Of a stretch of DNA of 10,325 nucleotides, positions 1 through 5,879 are shown piece after piece (position 1 is the first letter of the stretch; every line of letters begins with the position of its first letter). A program made the position numbers and the translations under genes. Under the pieces are notes generated by a model, which had not been told where the DNA came from, made no database searches, and saw only the letters and a list, made by a program, of their open reading frames with translations. This stretch comes from an uncultured Erysipelotrichaceae bacterium (lineage in GTDB: Bacteria; Bacillota_I; Bacilli_A; Acholeplasmatales; Anaeroplasmataceae), in contig CACZRY010000021.1 of assembly GCA_902783745.1 (NCBI GenBank), positions 1 to 10,325 of the forward strand, given 5' to 3'.

Positions 1-67
1 TGCAACCGATATAATTATTGCGAGTCTTTGGCATTTTATCTAATTCTTCTGCAAGTGTTAAAAACAT
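1..67 (-). CDS. 5' end of an unidentified gene, running off the left edge
   Basis: Only the first 22 codons are inside the window, beginning MFLTLAEELDKMPK and continuing without a stop to the edge. The ATG is preceded by AGGTGG at a spacing of 7 nt, and a near-consensus promoter lies about 85 nt upstream, so this is very probably a real gene start. There is no signal peptide or recognisable motif in the visible part, and I do not assign a function. It is a separate transcription unit: the terminator of the upstream GST-containing operon lies between the two genes. Confidence 0.6.
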   Translation of the reverse strand, partial: MFLTLAEELDKMPKTRNNYIGC

Positions 68-86
68 TATACTACCACCTAAAAAT

Positions 87-115
87 AAAAATATCTTACA
101 TATGTTGATATTTTT
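87..115 (-). other. AU-rich hairpin in the 5' UTR of the left-edge gene
   Basis: AAAAATATC and GATATTTTT form a perfect 9-bp stem around an 11-nt loop, and the minus-strand 3' side continues into a U-rich stretch. It sits between the promoter and the ribosome binding site, so it could be a weak attenuator. The stem is nearly all A-U pairs and may simply reflect base composition. Confidence 0.3.
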
Positions 116-150
116 TTGTTTTAAAAAACTTATATCGCTCTATTAAAAAT

Positions 151-179
151 ATTATATTTCTTTTATAAAGAAAAATCAA
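151..179 (-). promoter_or_regulatory. Promoter of the left-edge gene
   Basis: On the minus strand TTGATT (174-179) is followed after exactly 17 nt by TATAAT (151-156). The expected start of transcription is near 144, leaving a 5' untranslated region of roughly 75 nt before the ATG at 67. It begins directly after the terminator of the upstream operon. Confidence 0.7.
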
Positions 180-186
180 TTCTAGT

Positions 187-236
187 AAAATCAAAAAGGC
201 ATATTATATATTGTATAAAAACAATTCTAATATGCC
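187..236 (-). terminator. Intrinsic terminator of operon A (after GST-like gene 1)
   Basis: GGCATATTA (198-206) is the exact reverse complement of TAATATGCC (228-236). An inner 5-bp ATTGT/ACAAT stem (210-214 with 221-225) extends the helix. On the minus strand the hairpin is followed by TTTTTGATTTT. It starts 8 nt after the stop codon of the GST-like gene and ends the ABC transporter operon. Confidence 0.85.
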
Positions 237-243
237 AATCTTG

Positions 244-1476
244 TTATTCATTTTTTAATAAACCTTTTAATGGGTTAATAGATGGATCAGTTTTTAATTT
301 ATAATTCCAATCCGCTCTTGATGCTTGATCTTTATTATTCCATTTAGATTGTGATATAGGAGTAATATAATCTTCTACTGTTTCACCCTTAGGATGCTTT
401 AAGAATAGATTATTTGGATCACTTGAAAGTAATGCTCTCTTACCATCACTTTTTAACCATTCATCAAAATCTCTTGATGCAATCTTTTGGATATATCCAA
501 CAAATAAACCTTTATTTGATAAATCCTCTTTCTTTGGAATATTTGTATGATGCTTAAATGCAGGAATATTATATAATTCCTTAACATATTCCCAAATGTT
601 TTTATATTCACTAATTCTTTTCTTTTGTGGACCTACATTAACATAAAAATCAGTTTCCCATTTAATTAATGTTACATAAGCTCTAATATCTGAATCAGTA
701 ATATAATCACCAAATATAAATCTATTAGTCTCAAGTCTCTTATCTAATTGTTCTAAAGCCTTATGGAAATCTTCTTGAGATTCATCATAAATTTCTGGTA
801 CTAATGTAAAAGCTTGACGGTAATGACCATTATTTATATGTGGGAATAACCAATCATTAAAATCATCTATTACATCTCTATATTTTACAGGATATAAATC
901 AGGTGCATCCTTAGGCTGTAAACCTCTAAATGCTACCTCTATATAATTTGTTAATCTATGATAATCATTATTAACTGCAACTTTTTTATTAATATCTACA
1001 AAAGTAGGTGTTGTTGCACGACCTGTATAATTCTTATCAGCATTTAAATAAAATTCTGACAAGAAATGTACTCCTGTATATTTATCCTTAAATCCCTTTT
1101 CATCTGGAAATCCCCATCCATATTTATTTGTATCTCCAGTATGACCAACAACGTAATCAATAATAACATCATCAAGTCCTAATAATTCCTTTGCGATAAC
1201 AGGTCTATTACTCCAGTTGCATCCAAAAGACCAATATATTGCAAATTTAGAACTTTCTGCATATTCCTTTGAAATAGGTGCAGTAAAATAGTTTGGCTGT
1301 CTTACAAATGCGCCTCTTTCATCTTGTTCAGATACAGTTTCTTTGCCTCTTGGCTTTGCACCAACTTCTTCTGCAAAGAATTGTGCAATATTATCATCAT
1401 ATTTTACTTTATTTGTATTTTCTTCTACCTTCTTCTTATGTGCTTGAATTCCGCAACTTACTACAATATCACTCAT
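244..1476 (-). CDS. Xi-class glutathione S-transferase / glutathionyl-hydroquinone reductase-like protein (copy 1)
   Basis: This 410-residue cytosolic protein resembles the YqjG/ECM4/PcpF family, which uses an active-site cysteine to reduce glutathionyl-hydroquinones with glutathione. The thioredoxin-fold N-terminal half carries IYWSFGCNWSNRPVIA at about residues 80-95, where the family usually has C-P-W-A. Cys86 is the presumed catalytic residue, and Pro and Ala are replaced by Asn and Ser. The segment FIFGDYITDSDIRAYVTLIK matches the helical C-terminal GST domain. The protein is longer than the roughly 330 residues usual for YqjG, mainly through N- and C-terminal extensions. I chose the ATG at 1476 because GGAGGAA lies just before it; the in-frame TTG at 1491 overlaps that site. 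It is the last gene of the ABC operon, 38 nt after the ATPase, and a close paralogue lies at 4597-5841. The family call is solid; glutathione as the real co-substrate is inferred. Confidence 0.85.
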   Translation of the reverse strand: MSDIVVSCGIQAHKKKVEENTNKVKYDDNIAQFFAEEVGAKPRGKETVSEQDERGAFVRQPNYFTAPISKEYAESSKFAIYWSFGCNWSNRPVIAKELLGLDDVIIDYVVGHTGDTNKYGWGFPDEKGFKDKYTGVHFLSEFYLNADKNYTGRATTPTFVDINKKVAVNNDYHRLTNYIEVAFRGLQPKDAPDLYPVKYRDVIDDFNDWLFPHINNGHYRQAFTLVPEIYDESQEDFHKALEQLDKRLETNRFIFGDYITDSDIRAYVTLIKWETDFYVNVGPQKKRISEYKNIWEYVKELYNIPAFKHHTNIPKKEDLSNKGLFVGYIQKIASRDFDEWLKSDGKRALLSSDPNNLFLKHPKGETVEDYITPISQSKWNNKDQASRADWNYKLKTDPSINPLKGLLKNE

Positions 1477-1514
1477 TTTATTTTCCTCCAACTTTTATAT
1501 TTTTTTATATTTAA

Positions 1515-2300
1515 TTAAATAATATATTCTGGTTCCTTTAACATATGCATCTTTTTTAGGAATTGTCTTGTACGTTCATGCTTTGGATTTCTAAAAACTT
1601 GATCAGGTTTATCATCTTCTATAACGTGACCTTTATCTAAAAATATTACTCTATTAGATACTTTTCTTATGAAATCCATTTCATGAGATACTAAAATCAT
1701 TGTATATCCTTCTTTTGCAACCTTTCTTATAATGTCTAAAACCTCTCCAATAAGTTCTGGGTCTAACGCAGATGTAGGTTCATCAAGAAGAATAATCTCA
1801 GGCTTCATTGCAAGTGTTCTTGCGATTGCAACTCTTTGTTTTTGTCCACCTGATAAGTGTCTAGGATAATGATTTTGATGATCTAATAATCCAACATTTT
1901 CAAGTTCTTTTAACGCAATCTCTTTTGCTTCATCTTTTTTCTTTTTTTGGACTATAGTTAATCCACTCATTACATTTTTAAGTGTGTTTTTATGCTCAAA
2001 TAAATTAAAGTTTTGAAAAACCATTCCAGTTTTTTTCCTTAGCTTTAAAGAATTCTTTTTATTTTGCCCTTTTAATGGGAATTTAACATCTATTACATTT
2101 GATGAATCATTATCATCAATATATGTAATTTCACCTTCCTCAGCTGTTTCTAAAAAATTTATGCATCTTAATAATGTTGATTTACCTGTTCCTGATGGTC
2201 CTATAATTCCAATAATATCACCCTTATTAATTGTTAAATCAATACCATCTAATACTTGATTATTGTTGAACTTCTTCTTCAACCCCTTGATTTGTAACAT
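1515..2300 (-). CDS. Amino-acid ABC transporter ATP-binding protein (TcyC/GlnQ type, probably cystine or a related thiol)
   Basis: This is the nucleotide-binding subunit of a polar amino-acid importer, acting as a dimer on the inner face of the membrane; 261 residues is normal. Visible motifs are Walker A GPSGTGKST (34-42), the Q-loop VFQNFNLF (Gln96), the signature LSGGQKQRVAIA (149-160), Walker B IILLDEP with Glu174, the D-loop SALD and switch His206 in VSHEM. An acidic/basic insertion at about 62-87, between Walker A and the Q-loop, also occurs in TcyC/TcyN-type subunits. The gene overlaps the permease by 41 nt, so the two are likely translationally coupled. It is followed by the GST-like gene. 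ABC importer ATPase is near certain; the thiol substrate is inferred from the Cys/Met-rich leader peptide and the neighbours. Confidence 0.93.
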   Translation of the reverse strand: MLQIKGLKKKFNNNQVLDGIDLTINKGDIIGIIGPSGTGKSTLLRCINFLETAEEGEITYIDDNDSSNVIDVKFPLKGQNKKNSLKLRKKTGMVFQNFNLFEHKNTLKNVMSGLTIVQKKKKDEAKEIALKELENVGLLDHQNHYPRHLSGGQKQRVAIARTLAMKPEIILLDEPTSALDPELIGEVLDIIRKVAKEGYTMILVSHEMDFIRKVSNRVIFLDKGHVIEDDKPDQVFRNPKHERTRQFLKKMHMLKEPEYII

Positions 2301-3102
2301 CTAAATCACCATCCTTTTCATCAAGAATTTCTTTTTCGATATCTTTTTTCTTTAATACCTTATAAATAAACTTCTTAAACTTACTTTGCTTATTTGAATC
2401 CACTTGGTCAGGGATTGTAATATGCTTTTCTAATATTTTCAATAATCTTTCAATTATAAATGTAATTATCCAATAAATTATCGCAAGTGCAACATATCCT
2501 TCTAAATATCTATATGTTCTACCTGAAATAATTTGAGCTTGTGCTGTAATTTCAATAACTCCACATGCAAACGCAAGTGATGTTCCCTTAATTAAACCAA
2601 TTAAAGAATTTACAAGTCCTGGTACTGCTACCTCTGCAGCTTCAGGAATAATTATCTTAAATAATATTTGAGGATAAGTCATTCCCATCGCATGTGCTGC
2701 TTCTATTTCTCCTTTATTAACAGAAATAAATGCCGCTCTTATAGTTTCTGATGTAAATGCTGATTGATAAATACCTAATGCCATAAATGCATATATTATC
2801 TTTGGAATTCCTCTTATTATAGTATTATCAGCACCAAATGCTTGTAATATTAAAGGAACACCATAATATGCAACATATAACTGTATAATCATTGGGGTTC
2901 CTCTTATGATAGATAAGAATATTTTTGCTAGCTGTTCTAAAACTATAATTTTTTTGATTCTTACTATCGCAAGTAATAAACCTAATACTAATGAAATAAG
3001 CATTGCTACTAACGCAAGTTCCAATGTAATAGGGAGCTTATTTAAAAGCTCAGGCATTTGACCCCATACTCTTCCCCAATCAAATATAGATGAGAGTATC
3101 AT
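2260..3102 (-). CDS. Amino-acid ABC transporter permease (HisM family, TcyB/TcyL-like)
   Basis: This is the membrane subunit of a polar amino-acid importer. The hydrophobic segments typical of the family run from residue 24 to about 222. IIRGTPMIIQLYVAYYG (65-81) is the family hallmark, and GEIEAAHAMGMTYPQ (131-145) is the EAA loop that docks on the ATPase. The region ISGRTYRYLEGYVALAIIYW strongly resembles cystine permeases of the TcyB/YtmL group. An unusual charged tail of about 50 residues (231-280) follows the last membrane segment, and its coding sequence runs into the ATPase gene. The start at 3102 is supported by AAGGGGGGAT, which overlaps the stop codon of the small ORF upstream. No binding protein is encoded in this operon; the one at 5880-6734 is the obvious partner. 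Confidence 0.93.
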   Translation of the reverse strand: MILSSIFDWGRVWGQMPELLNKLPITLELALVAMLISLVLGLLLAIVRIKKIIVLEQLAKIFLSIIRGTPMIIQLYVAYYGVPLILQAFGADNTIIRGIPKIIYAFMALGIYQSAFTSETIRAAFISVNKGEIEAAHAMGMTYPQILFKIIIPEAAEVAVPGLVNSLIGLIKGTSLAFACGVIEITAQAQIISGRTYRYLEGYVALAIIYWIITFIIERLLKILEKHITIPDQVDSNKQSKFKKFIYKVLKKKDIEKEILDEKDGDLDVTNQGVEEEVQQ

Positions 3103-3116
3103 ATACTAATCCCCCC

Positions 3117-3227
3117 TTATCTTTGGTATTTAAAATTCATAGGAATTTTTAATACCTTATTATCATATAATTCTATATTTGTCTTACTATAAGACAATCC
3201 CATTTTTTTAATCATTTCTCTTTTCAT
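3117..3227 (-). CDS. Small 36-residue ORF of unknown function, first after the operon A attenuator
   Basis: An uninterrupted reading frame starts MKREMIKKMGLSYSK and ends with FKYQR and TAA. It has the strongest ribosome binding site in the window: AGGAGGAGA, 6 nt before the ATG. The peptide is basic and soluble-looking, with no membrane segment or cysteine, and I recognise no family. Its stop codon touches the permease ribosome binding site and lies 14 nt before the permease ATG, so it could couple permease translation to the transcript. It occupies the place that the binding-protein gene has in operon B. It might be a small functional peptide, a coupling ORF or what is left of a deleted gene. 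Translation is likely from the signals; function is unknown. Confidence 0.55.
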   Translation of the reverse strand: MKREMIKKMGLSYSKTNIELYDNKVLKIPMNFKYQR

Positions 3228-3250
3228 AATAAATCTCCTCCTAAAAACCT

Positions 3251-3285
3251 AAAAAAAATAACGGAGCCTTAGACAGCTCCGTTAT
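3251..3285 (-). terminator. Intrinsic terminator of attenuator A
   Basis: A perfect 10-bp stem (ATAACGGAGC, 3276-3285, with GCTCCGTTAT, 3258-3267) and an 8-nt loop are followed on the minus strand by a run of T. It lies between the leader peptide and the first structural ORF of its own operon, so it can only act as a conditional terminator there. Confidence 0.88.
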
Positions 3286-3333
3286 AATTTATAATCCATA
3301 TTTTATAAATTATTTATAGGATATAGTCCAAGG
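3267..3333 (-). promoter_or_regulatory. Predicted antiterminator pairing of attenuator A
   Basis: CCTTGGAC (3326-3333), inside codons 27-30 of the leader peptide, can pair with GTCTAAGG (3267-3274) through 8 bp including one G-U pair. TCC (3319-3321) can extend this with GGA (3278-3280) across an internal loop. The pairing takes up the loop, three bases of the 5' arm and the first base of the 3' arm of the terminator, so the two structures exclude each other. A separate perfect 11-bp AU hairpin (3284-3294 with 3303-3313) holds the leader stop codon and abuts the terminator. Confidence 0.6.
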
Positions 3334-3413
3334 TAAAAAACTGTATTATGCATATTACACATACAGCACATCATCATATTAATATTCATTGTAAATAAAT
3401 TAATATTTCTCAT
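3303..3413 (-). CDS. Cys/Met-rich leader peptide A (36 residues)
   Basis: This short ORF is the first on the transcript that begins at the promoter at 3464-3492. It starts MRNINLFTMNIN and then reads MMMCCMCNMHN at residues 13-23, giving three cysteine and five methionine codons within nine (codons 13-21). The site AAAGGA lies 10 nt before the ATG. The ORF is followed by an intrinsic terminator before the first structural gene, which is the layout of a ribosome-mediated attenuator. About 23 nt separate the last Cys codon from the predicted antiterminator strand, enough to leave it free when a ribosome stalls on the Cys codons. The peptide aligns without gaps to leader peptide B. By analogy with amino-acid leader peptides I infer that it senses charged tRNA-Cys and/or tRNA-Met. 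A metal-sensing or nascent-chain arrest peptide is the alternative. Confidence 0.75.
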   Translation of the reverse strand: MRNINLFTMNINMMMCCMCNMHNTVFYLGLYPINNL

Positions 3414-3424
3414 AATGATCAATT

Positions 3425-3454
3425 CCTTTCCTACTAATCCTACTATTTTACTAG
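3425..3454 (-). other. Conserved 5' UTR element, copy A
   Basis: Lying just after the likely transcription start, this 30-nt stretch matches copy B (6969-6998) at 23 positions, including the shared blocks CTAGT, TAGGA and TAGTAGG. It contains an imperfect CTA/TAG hairpin and ends at the leader peptide's ribosome binding site. Its role is unknown. Confidence 0.5.
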
Positions 3455-3463
3455 GTTAGATAT

Positions 3464-3492
3464 ATTATAGAACTATAATACTTATTTGTCAA
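3464..3492 (-). promoter_or_regulatory. Promoter of operon A
   Basis: TTGACA (3487-3492) and TATAAT (3464-3469) are both perfect consensus boxes with a 17-nt spacer. Transcription should begin near 3457, about 44 nt before the leader peptide ATG. A promoter this strong in front of a conditional terminator suggests that control is mainly after initiation. Confidence 0.88.
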
Positions 3493-3510
3493 CATAAAAA
3501 TAACAATTTT

Positions 3511-3541
3511 TAAAAATTAAAAAGCAGCTATAAAAAGCTGC
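3511..3541 (-). terminator. Intrinsic terminator of the aldo/keto reductase gene
   Basis: GCAGCT (3524-3529) pairs with AGCTGC (3536-3541) around a 6-nt loop, and on the minus strand TTTTTAATTTTT follows. It starts 8 nt after the stop codon of the reductase and lies about 20 nt upstream of the operon A -35 box, separating the two units. Confidence 0.85.
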
Positions 3542-3548
3542 CTTATAA

Positions 3549-4394
3549 TTATTCTTCATATTGAATTTTCCATGCTAAAAACTTCTCTAATTCTTCTTCA
3601 GTTCTTATATATCTTCTTGAATTACTATTTAGCTTTTCTATTTCCTTCATATCAGAATGGCATAAATTAAAATCAAATATATCGAAATTCTCTCTTATAT
3701 GATCTATATTCTTACTTCCAGGAATAACAATAAATCCCATTTCAGTATGCCATTTTAATATAATTTGTGCTGGTGTCTTGTCATATTTTTCTGCAATATT
3801 TTTTATAATATAATTTTCTCTTAATTCTAATGTTTGTCCTTTTCCACCTAATGGATACCAACTCATAAGCTTAATATTAAATTTATCAATTACTTTTCTT
3901 AATTCGGTTTGTGGAAATAATGGATGGCATTCTACTTGAATAACCTGAGGTAAAATATCAAATTCATGGATTAATTCATTAATATATTCACCTTCAAAAT
4001 TAGATACACCAATTGCTTTAATTTTACCTTCTTTATATGCTCTTATTAATTGCTTATATCCACTACGCCAATTCTTTGTTGGTTGATGAATAAAAAGTAA
4101 ATCTATATAATCTAATCCTAATCTTTTTAATGTTTCATCTACTGCATTATCATTTTCATATTCTGATGGCCAAAGCTTAGTTGATACAAATATTTCTTCT
4201 CTTTTAATCATAGATTCTTTTATACCAATTCCAACTGCCTTTTCATTTCTATATGCATTTGCAGTATCTATTAATCTATATCCCATTTTTAACGCTTCTC
4301 TTACGGAATTTTTAGCATCAGTAGGTTCAAGTAAATAAGTACCAATACCTATATTAGGCATTTTAATACCATTATTTAATAATATTTCCTTCAT
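3549..4394 (-). CDS. Aldo/keto reductase (AKR family, 2,5-diketo-gluconate reductase-like)
   Basis: This is an NADPH-dependent cytosolic reductase of aldehydes and ketones with a TIM-barrel fold; 281 residues is the usual length. The catalytic tetrad is complete: Asp43 and Tyr48 in LIDTANAYRNE, Lys73 in STKLWP and His103 in LFIHQP. IKAIGVSNFE, QVECHPLFPQ and the cofactor-binding segment IPGSKNIDHIRENFD are also present. The substrate cannot be read from the sequence. The gene has its own terminator and lies about 200 nt after the operon B GST-like gene, past that operon's terminator, so it is a separate unit set between the two attenuated operons. The region just upstream holds TAAAAT as a possible -10 box but no convincing -35. 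AGGTGAT precedes the ATG. Confidence 0.92.
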   Translation of the reverse strand: MKEILLNNGIKMPNIGIGTYLLEPTDAKNSVREALKMGYRLIDTANAYRNEKAVGIGIKESMIKREEIFVSTKLWPSEYENDNAVDETLKRLGLDYIDLLFIHQPTKNWRSGYKQLIRAYKEGKIKAIGVSNFEGEYINELIHEFDILPQVIQVECHPLFPQTELRKVIDKFNIKLMSWYPLGGKGQTLELRENYIIKNIAEKYDKTPAQIILKWHTEMGFIVIPGSKNIDHIRENFDIFDFNLCHSDMKEIEKLNSNSRRYIRTEEELEKFLAWKIQYEE

Positions 4395-4465
4395 AAAATC
4401 ACCTGCCTTTATTTTATTTTACCATATTTAATATTAATCTTATAATTTTAATTATTTTGAAGGAA

Positions 4466-4491
4466 GGAAAAAGGCACTTTGACGTGCCTTT
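4466..4491 (-). terminator. Intrinsic terminator of operon B
   Basis: AAAGGCAC (4484-4491 read on the minus strand) pairs with GTGCCTTT (4470-4477) around a 6-nt loop, followed by further T residues. It lies about 105 nt downstream of the GST-like gene. The AT-rich stretch between them shows no ORF that I can support. Confidence 0.8.
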
Positions 4492-4596
4492 CTAAGTGTG
4501 GGTTTTATTATTTATTTTATCGTTATTATGCCTAATTTTTTTATTTTTATTTTCGCTATAAGCTTTTACTATAACTCTTTATAATTTAAATATTTA

Positions 4597-5841
4597 TTAA
4601 TTTTTTAATAATCCTTTTAATGGATTAATAGAAGCATCTACCTTCAATTTAAAATCCTTATTAGCTCTAACCTCTTGTCTTGGATCATTCCAAATTGTCT
4701 TAGAAATTTCAGTTTGGTAATCTTCTACAGTTTCACCATTTGGATGGCGTAAATATATATTTTCAGGATCACTTGATAATTCTTTTCTCTTATGATCTGT
4801 TTTAAGTTCAATATCCCAATCAATCTTTGCTGCAATTCTTGGTAAATAAGTGCCAAATACTTTTGTTTCTAGTGATTTATCATTTTGTGGAATATTAGTA
4901 TAACGCTTAAATTCTGGAATACTATATAATTCTTTTACATATTCCCATACATTTTTATATTCAGATACTCTTTTCTTTTGTGGACCTACATTTACATAAA
5001 AATCTGTTTCCCACTTAACTAATGAAACATATGCTCTAATATCTGAATCTGTAATATAATCCCCAAATAAGAATCTATTTGTTTCTAATCTCTTATCAAG
5101 TTTTTCTAAAGCTTCGTGGAAAGCCTTTTGTCCGTCCTTATATCCTTCAGGTGATTGTGCAAATGCTTGACGATAATGTCCATCGTTAATATTAGGGAAT
5201 AGCCAATCATTAAATTCATCAATCTCTTTTCTATATTTTACTGGATATAAATCAGGTGCGTCCTTAGGTTGGAATTTTCTAAATTGTACTTCTAAATAAT
5301 TAGTTAATCTATGATAATCATTATTAACTGCTTTCTTTTCCTTGTAATCCGCTAATGTTGGTGTTGTTGCACGACCTTTAAAATCAGGGTCTACATTTAA
5401 ATATAAATCTGATAAAAAATGAACTCCTGTGTATTTATCTTTAAATAATGGTTCTTCTGGGAATCCCCAACCATATTTATTGCTTTCACCTGTGTGTGAT
5501 ACCTTATAATCTAAGATCACATCTTGTAATCCCAATATATCCCTCGCGATAACAGGTCTATTGCTCCAGTTACAACCAGGTGACCAGTAGATGATATATC
5601 TATCCTTATCTGCCTTAAATTCACCATCTTTATCCCCAAAAGGTGTAGTTAAATAATTAGCCTGTCTAACCCAGAATCCTCTTTCATCAATTTCTCCATT
5701 TTGAAGACCTGGTCTAGGCTTTGAACCATATTCTTTCGCAAAATATTCTGCTAAATTATCAGTATATTCAATTTCATTACTTTCTTTTAAAACTTTAGCT
5801 TTATGAGCCTTAATTCCACATTCTAATTTAATTTCTGCCAT
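4597..5841 (-). CDS. Xi-class glutathione S-transferase / glutathionyl-hydroquinone reductase-like protein (copy 2)
   Basis: This 414-residue paralogue is colinear with the protein at 244-1476, sharing long identical stretches such as VNNDYHRLTNY, FGDYITDSDIRAYV and KWETDFYVNVGPQKKR. The active-site segment IYWSPGCNWSNRPVIA keeps the cysteine (Cys90) and again has Asn-Trp-Ser in place of Pro-Trp-Ala. The family transfers or removes glutathione on quinone-like substrates; which low-molecular-weight thiol this organism uses is not visible. I prefer the ATG at 5841: it gives a 9-nt spacing from AGAGG and matches the paralogue's N-terminus (MAEIKLECG against MSDIVVSCG). The in-frame ATG at 5847 would leave only 3 nt. 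It follows the binding-protein gene by 38 nt and closes operon B, as copy 1 closes operon A. Confidence 0.87.
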   Translation of the reverse strand: MAEIKLECGIKAHKAKVLKESNEIEYTDNLAEYFAKEYGSKPRPGLQNGEIDERGFWVRQANYLTTPFGDKDGEFKADKDRYIIYWSPGCNWSNRPVIARDILGLQDVILDYKVSHTGESNKYGWGFPEEPLFKDKYTGVHFLSDLYLNVDPDFKGRATTPTLADYKEKKAVNNDYHRLTNYLEVQFRKFQPKDAPDLYPVKYRKEIDEFNDWLFPNINDGHYRQAFAQSPEGYKDGQKAFHEALEKLDKRLETNRFLFGDYITDSDIRAYVSLVKWETDFYVNVGPQKKRVSEYKNVWEYVKELYSIPEFKRYTNIPQNDKSLETKVFGTYLPRIAAKIDWDIELKTDHKRKELSSDPENIYLRHPNGETVEDYQTEISKTIWNDPRQEVRANKDFKLKVDASINPLKGLLKN

Positions 5842-5879
5842 TTTCATTTACCTCTTTCTTATCTTAAAAACTTACCCAA

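Noticed and set aside
1477-1491. TTG start at 1491 for GST-like protein 1
   Set aside because: The TTG overlaps the ribosome binding site GGAGGAA, which is correctly placed for the ATG at 1476, and the paralogue's N-terminus agrees with the shorter form.
1293-1518. Two overlapping plus-strand ORFs of 64 and 73 codons
   Set aside because: They lie opposite the start of the GST-like gene, have low-complexity hydrophobic translations and lack ribosome binding sites, so they are shadows of the minus-strand gene.
3230-3460. T-box or S-box riboswitch ahead of the transporter genes
   Set aside because: Neither leader has a T-box sequence (AGGGTGG-type) or room for the stem I or SAM-binding core; translated Cys/Met-rich ORFs with overlapping pairings explain both leaders better.
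4500-4596. Possible small gene or RNA between the operon B GST-like gene and its terminator
   Set aside because: The stretch is AT-rich with stops in all useful frames and no convincing structure; I see only untranslated 3' sequence.
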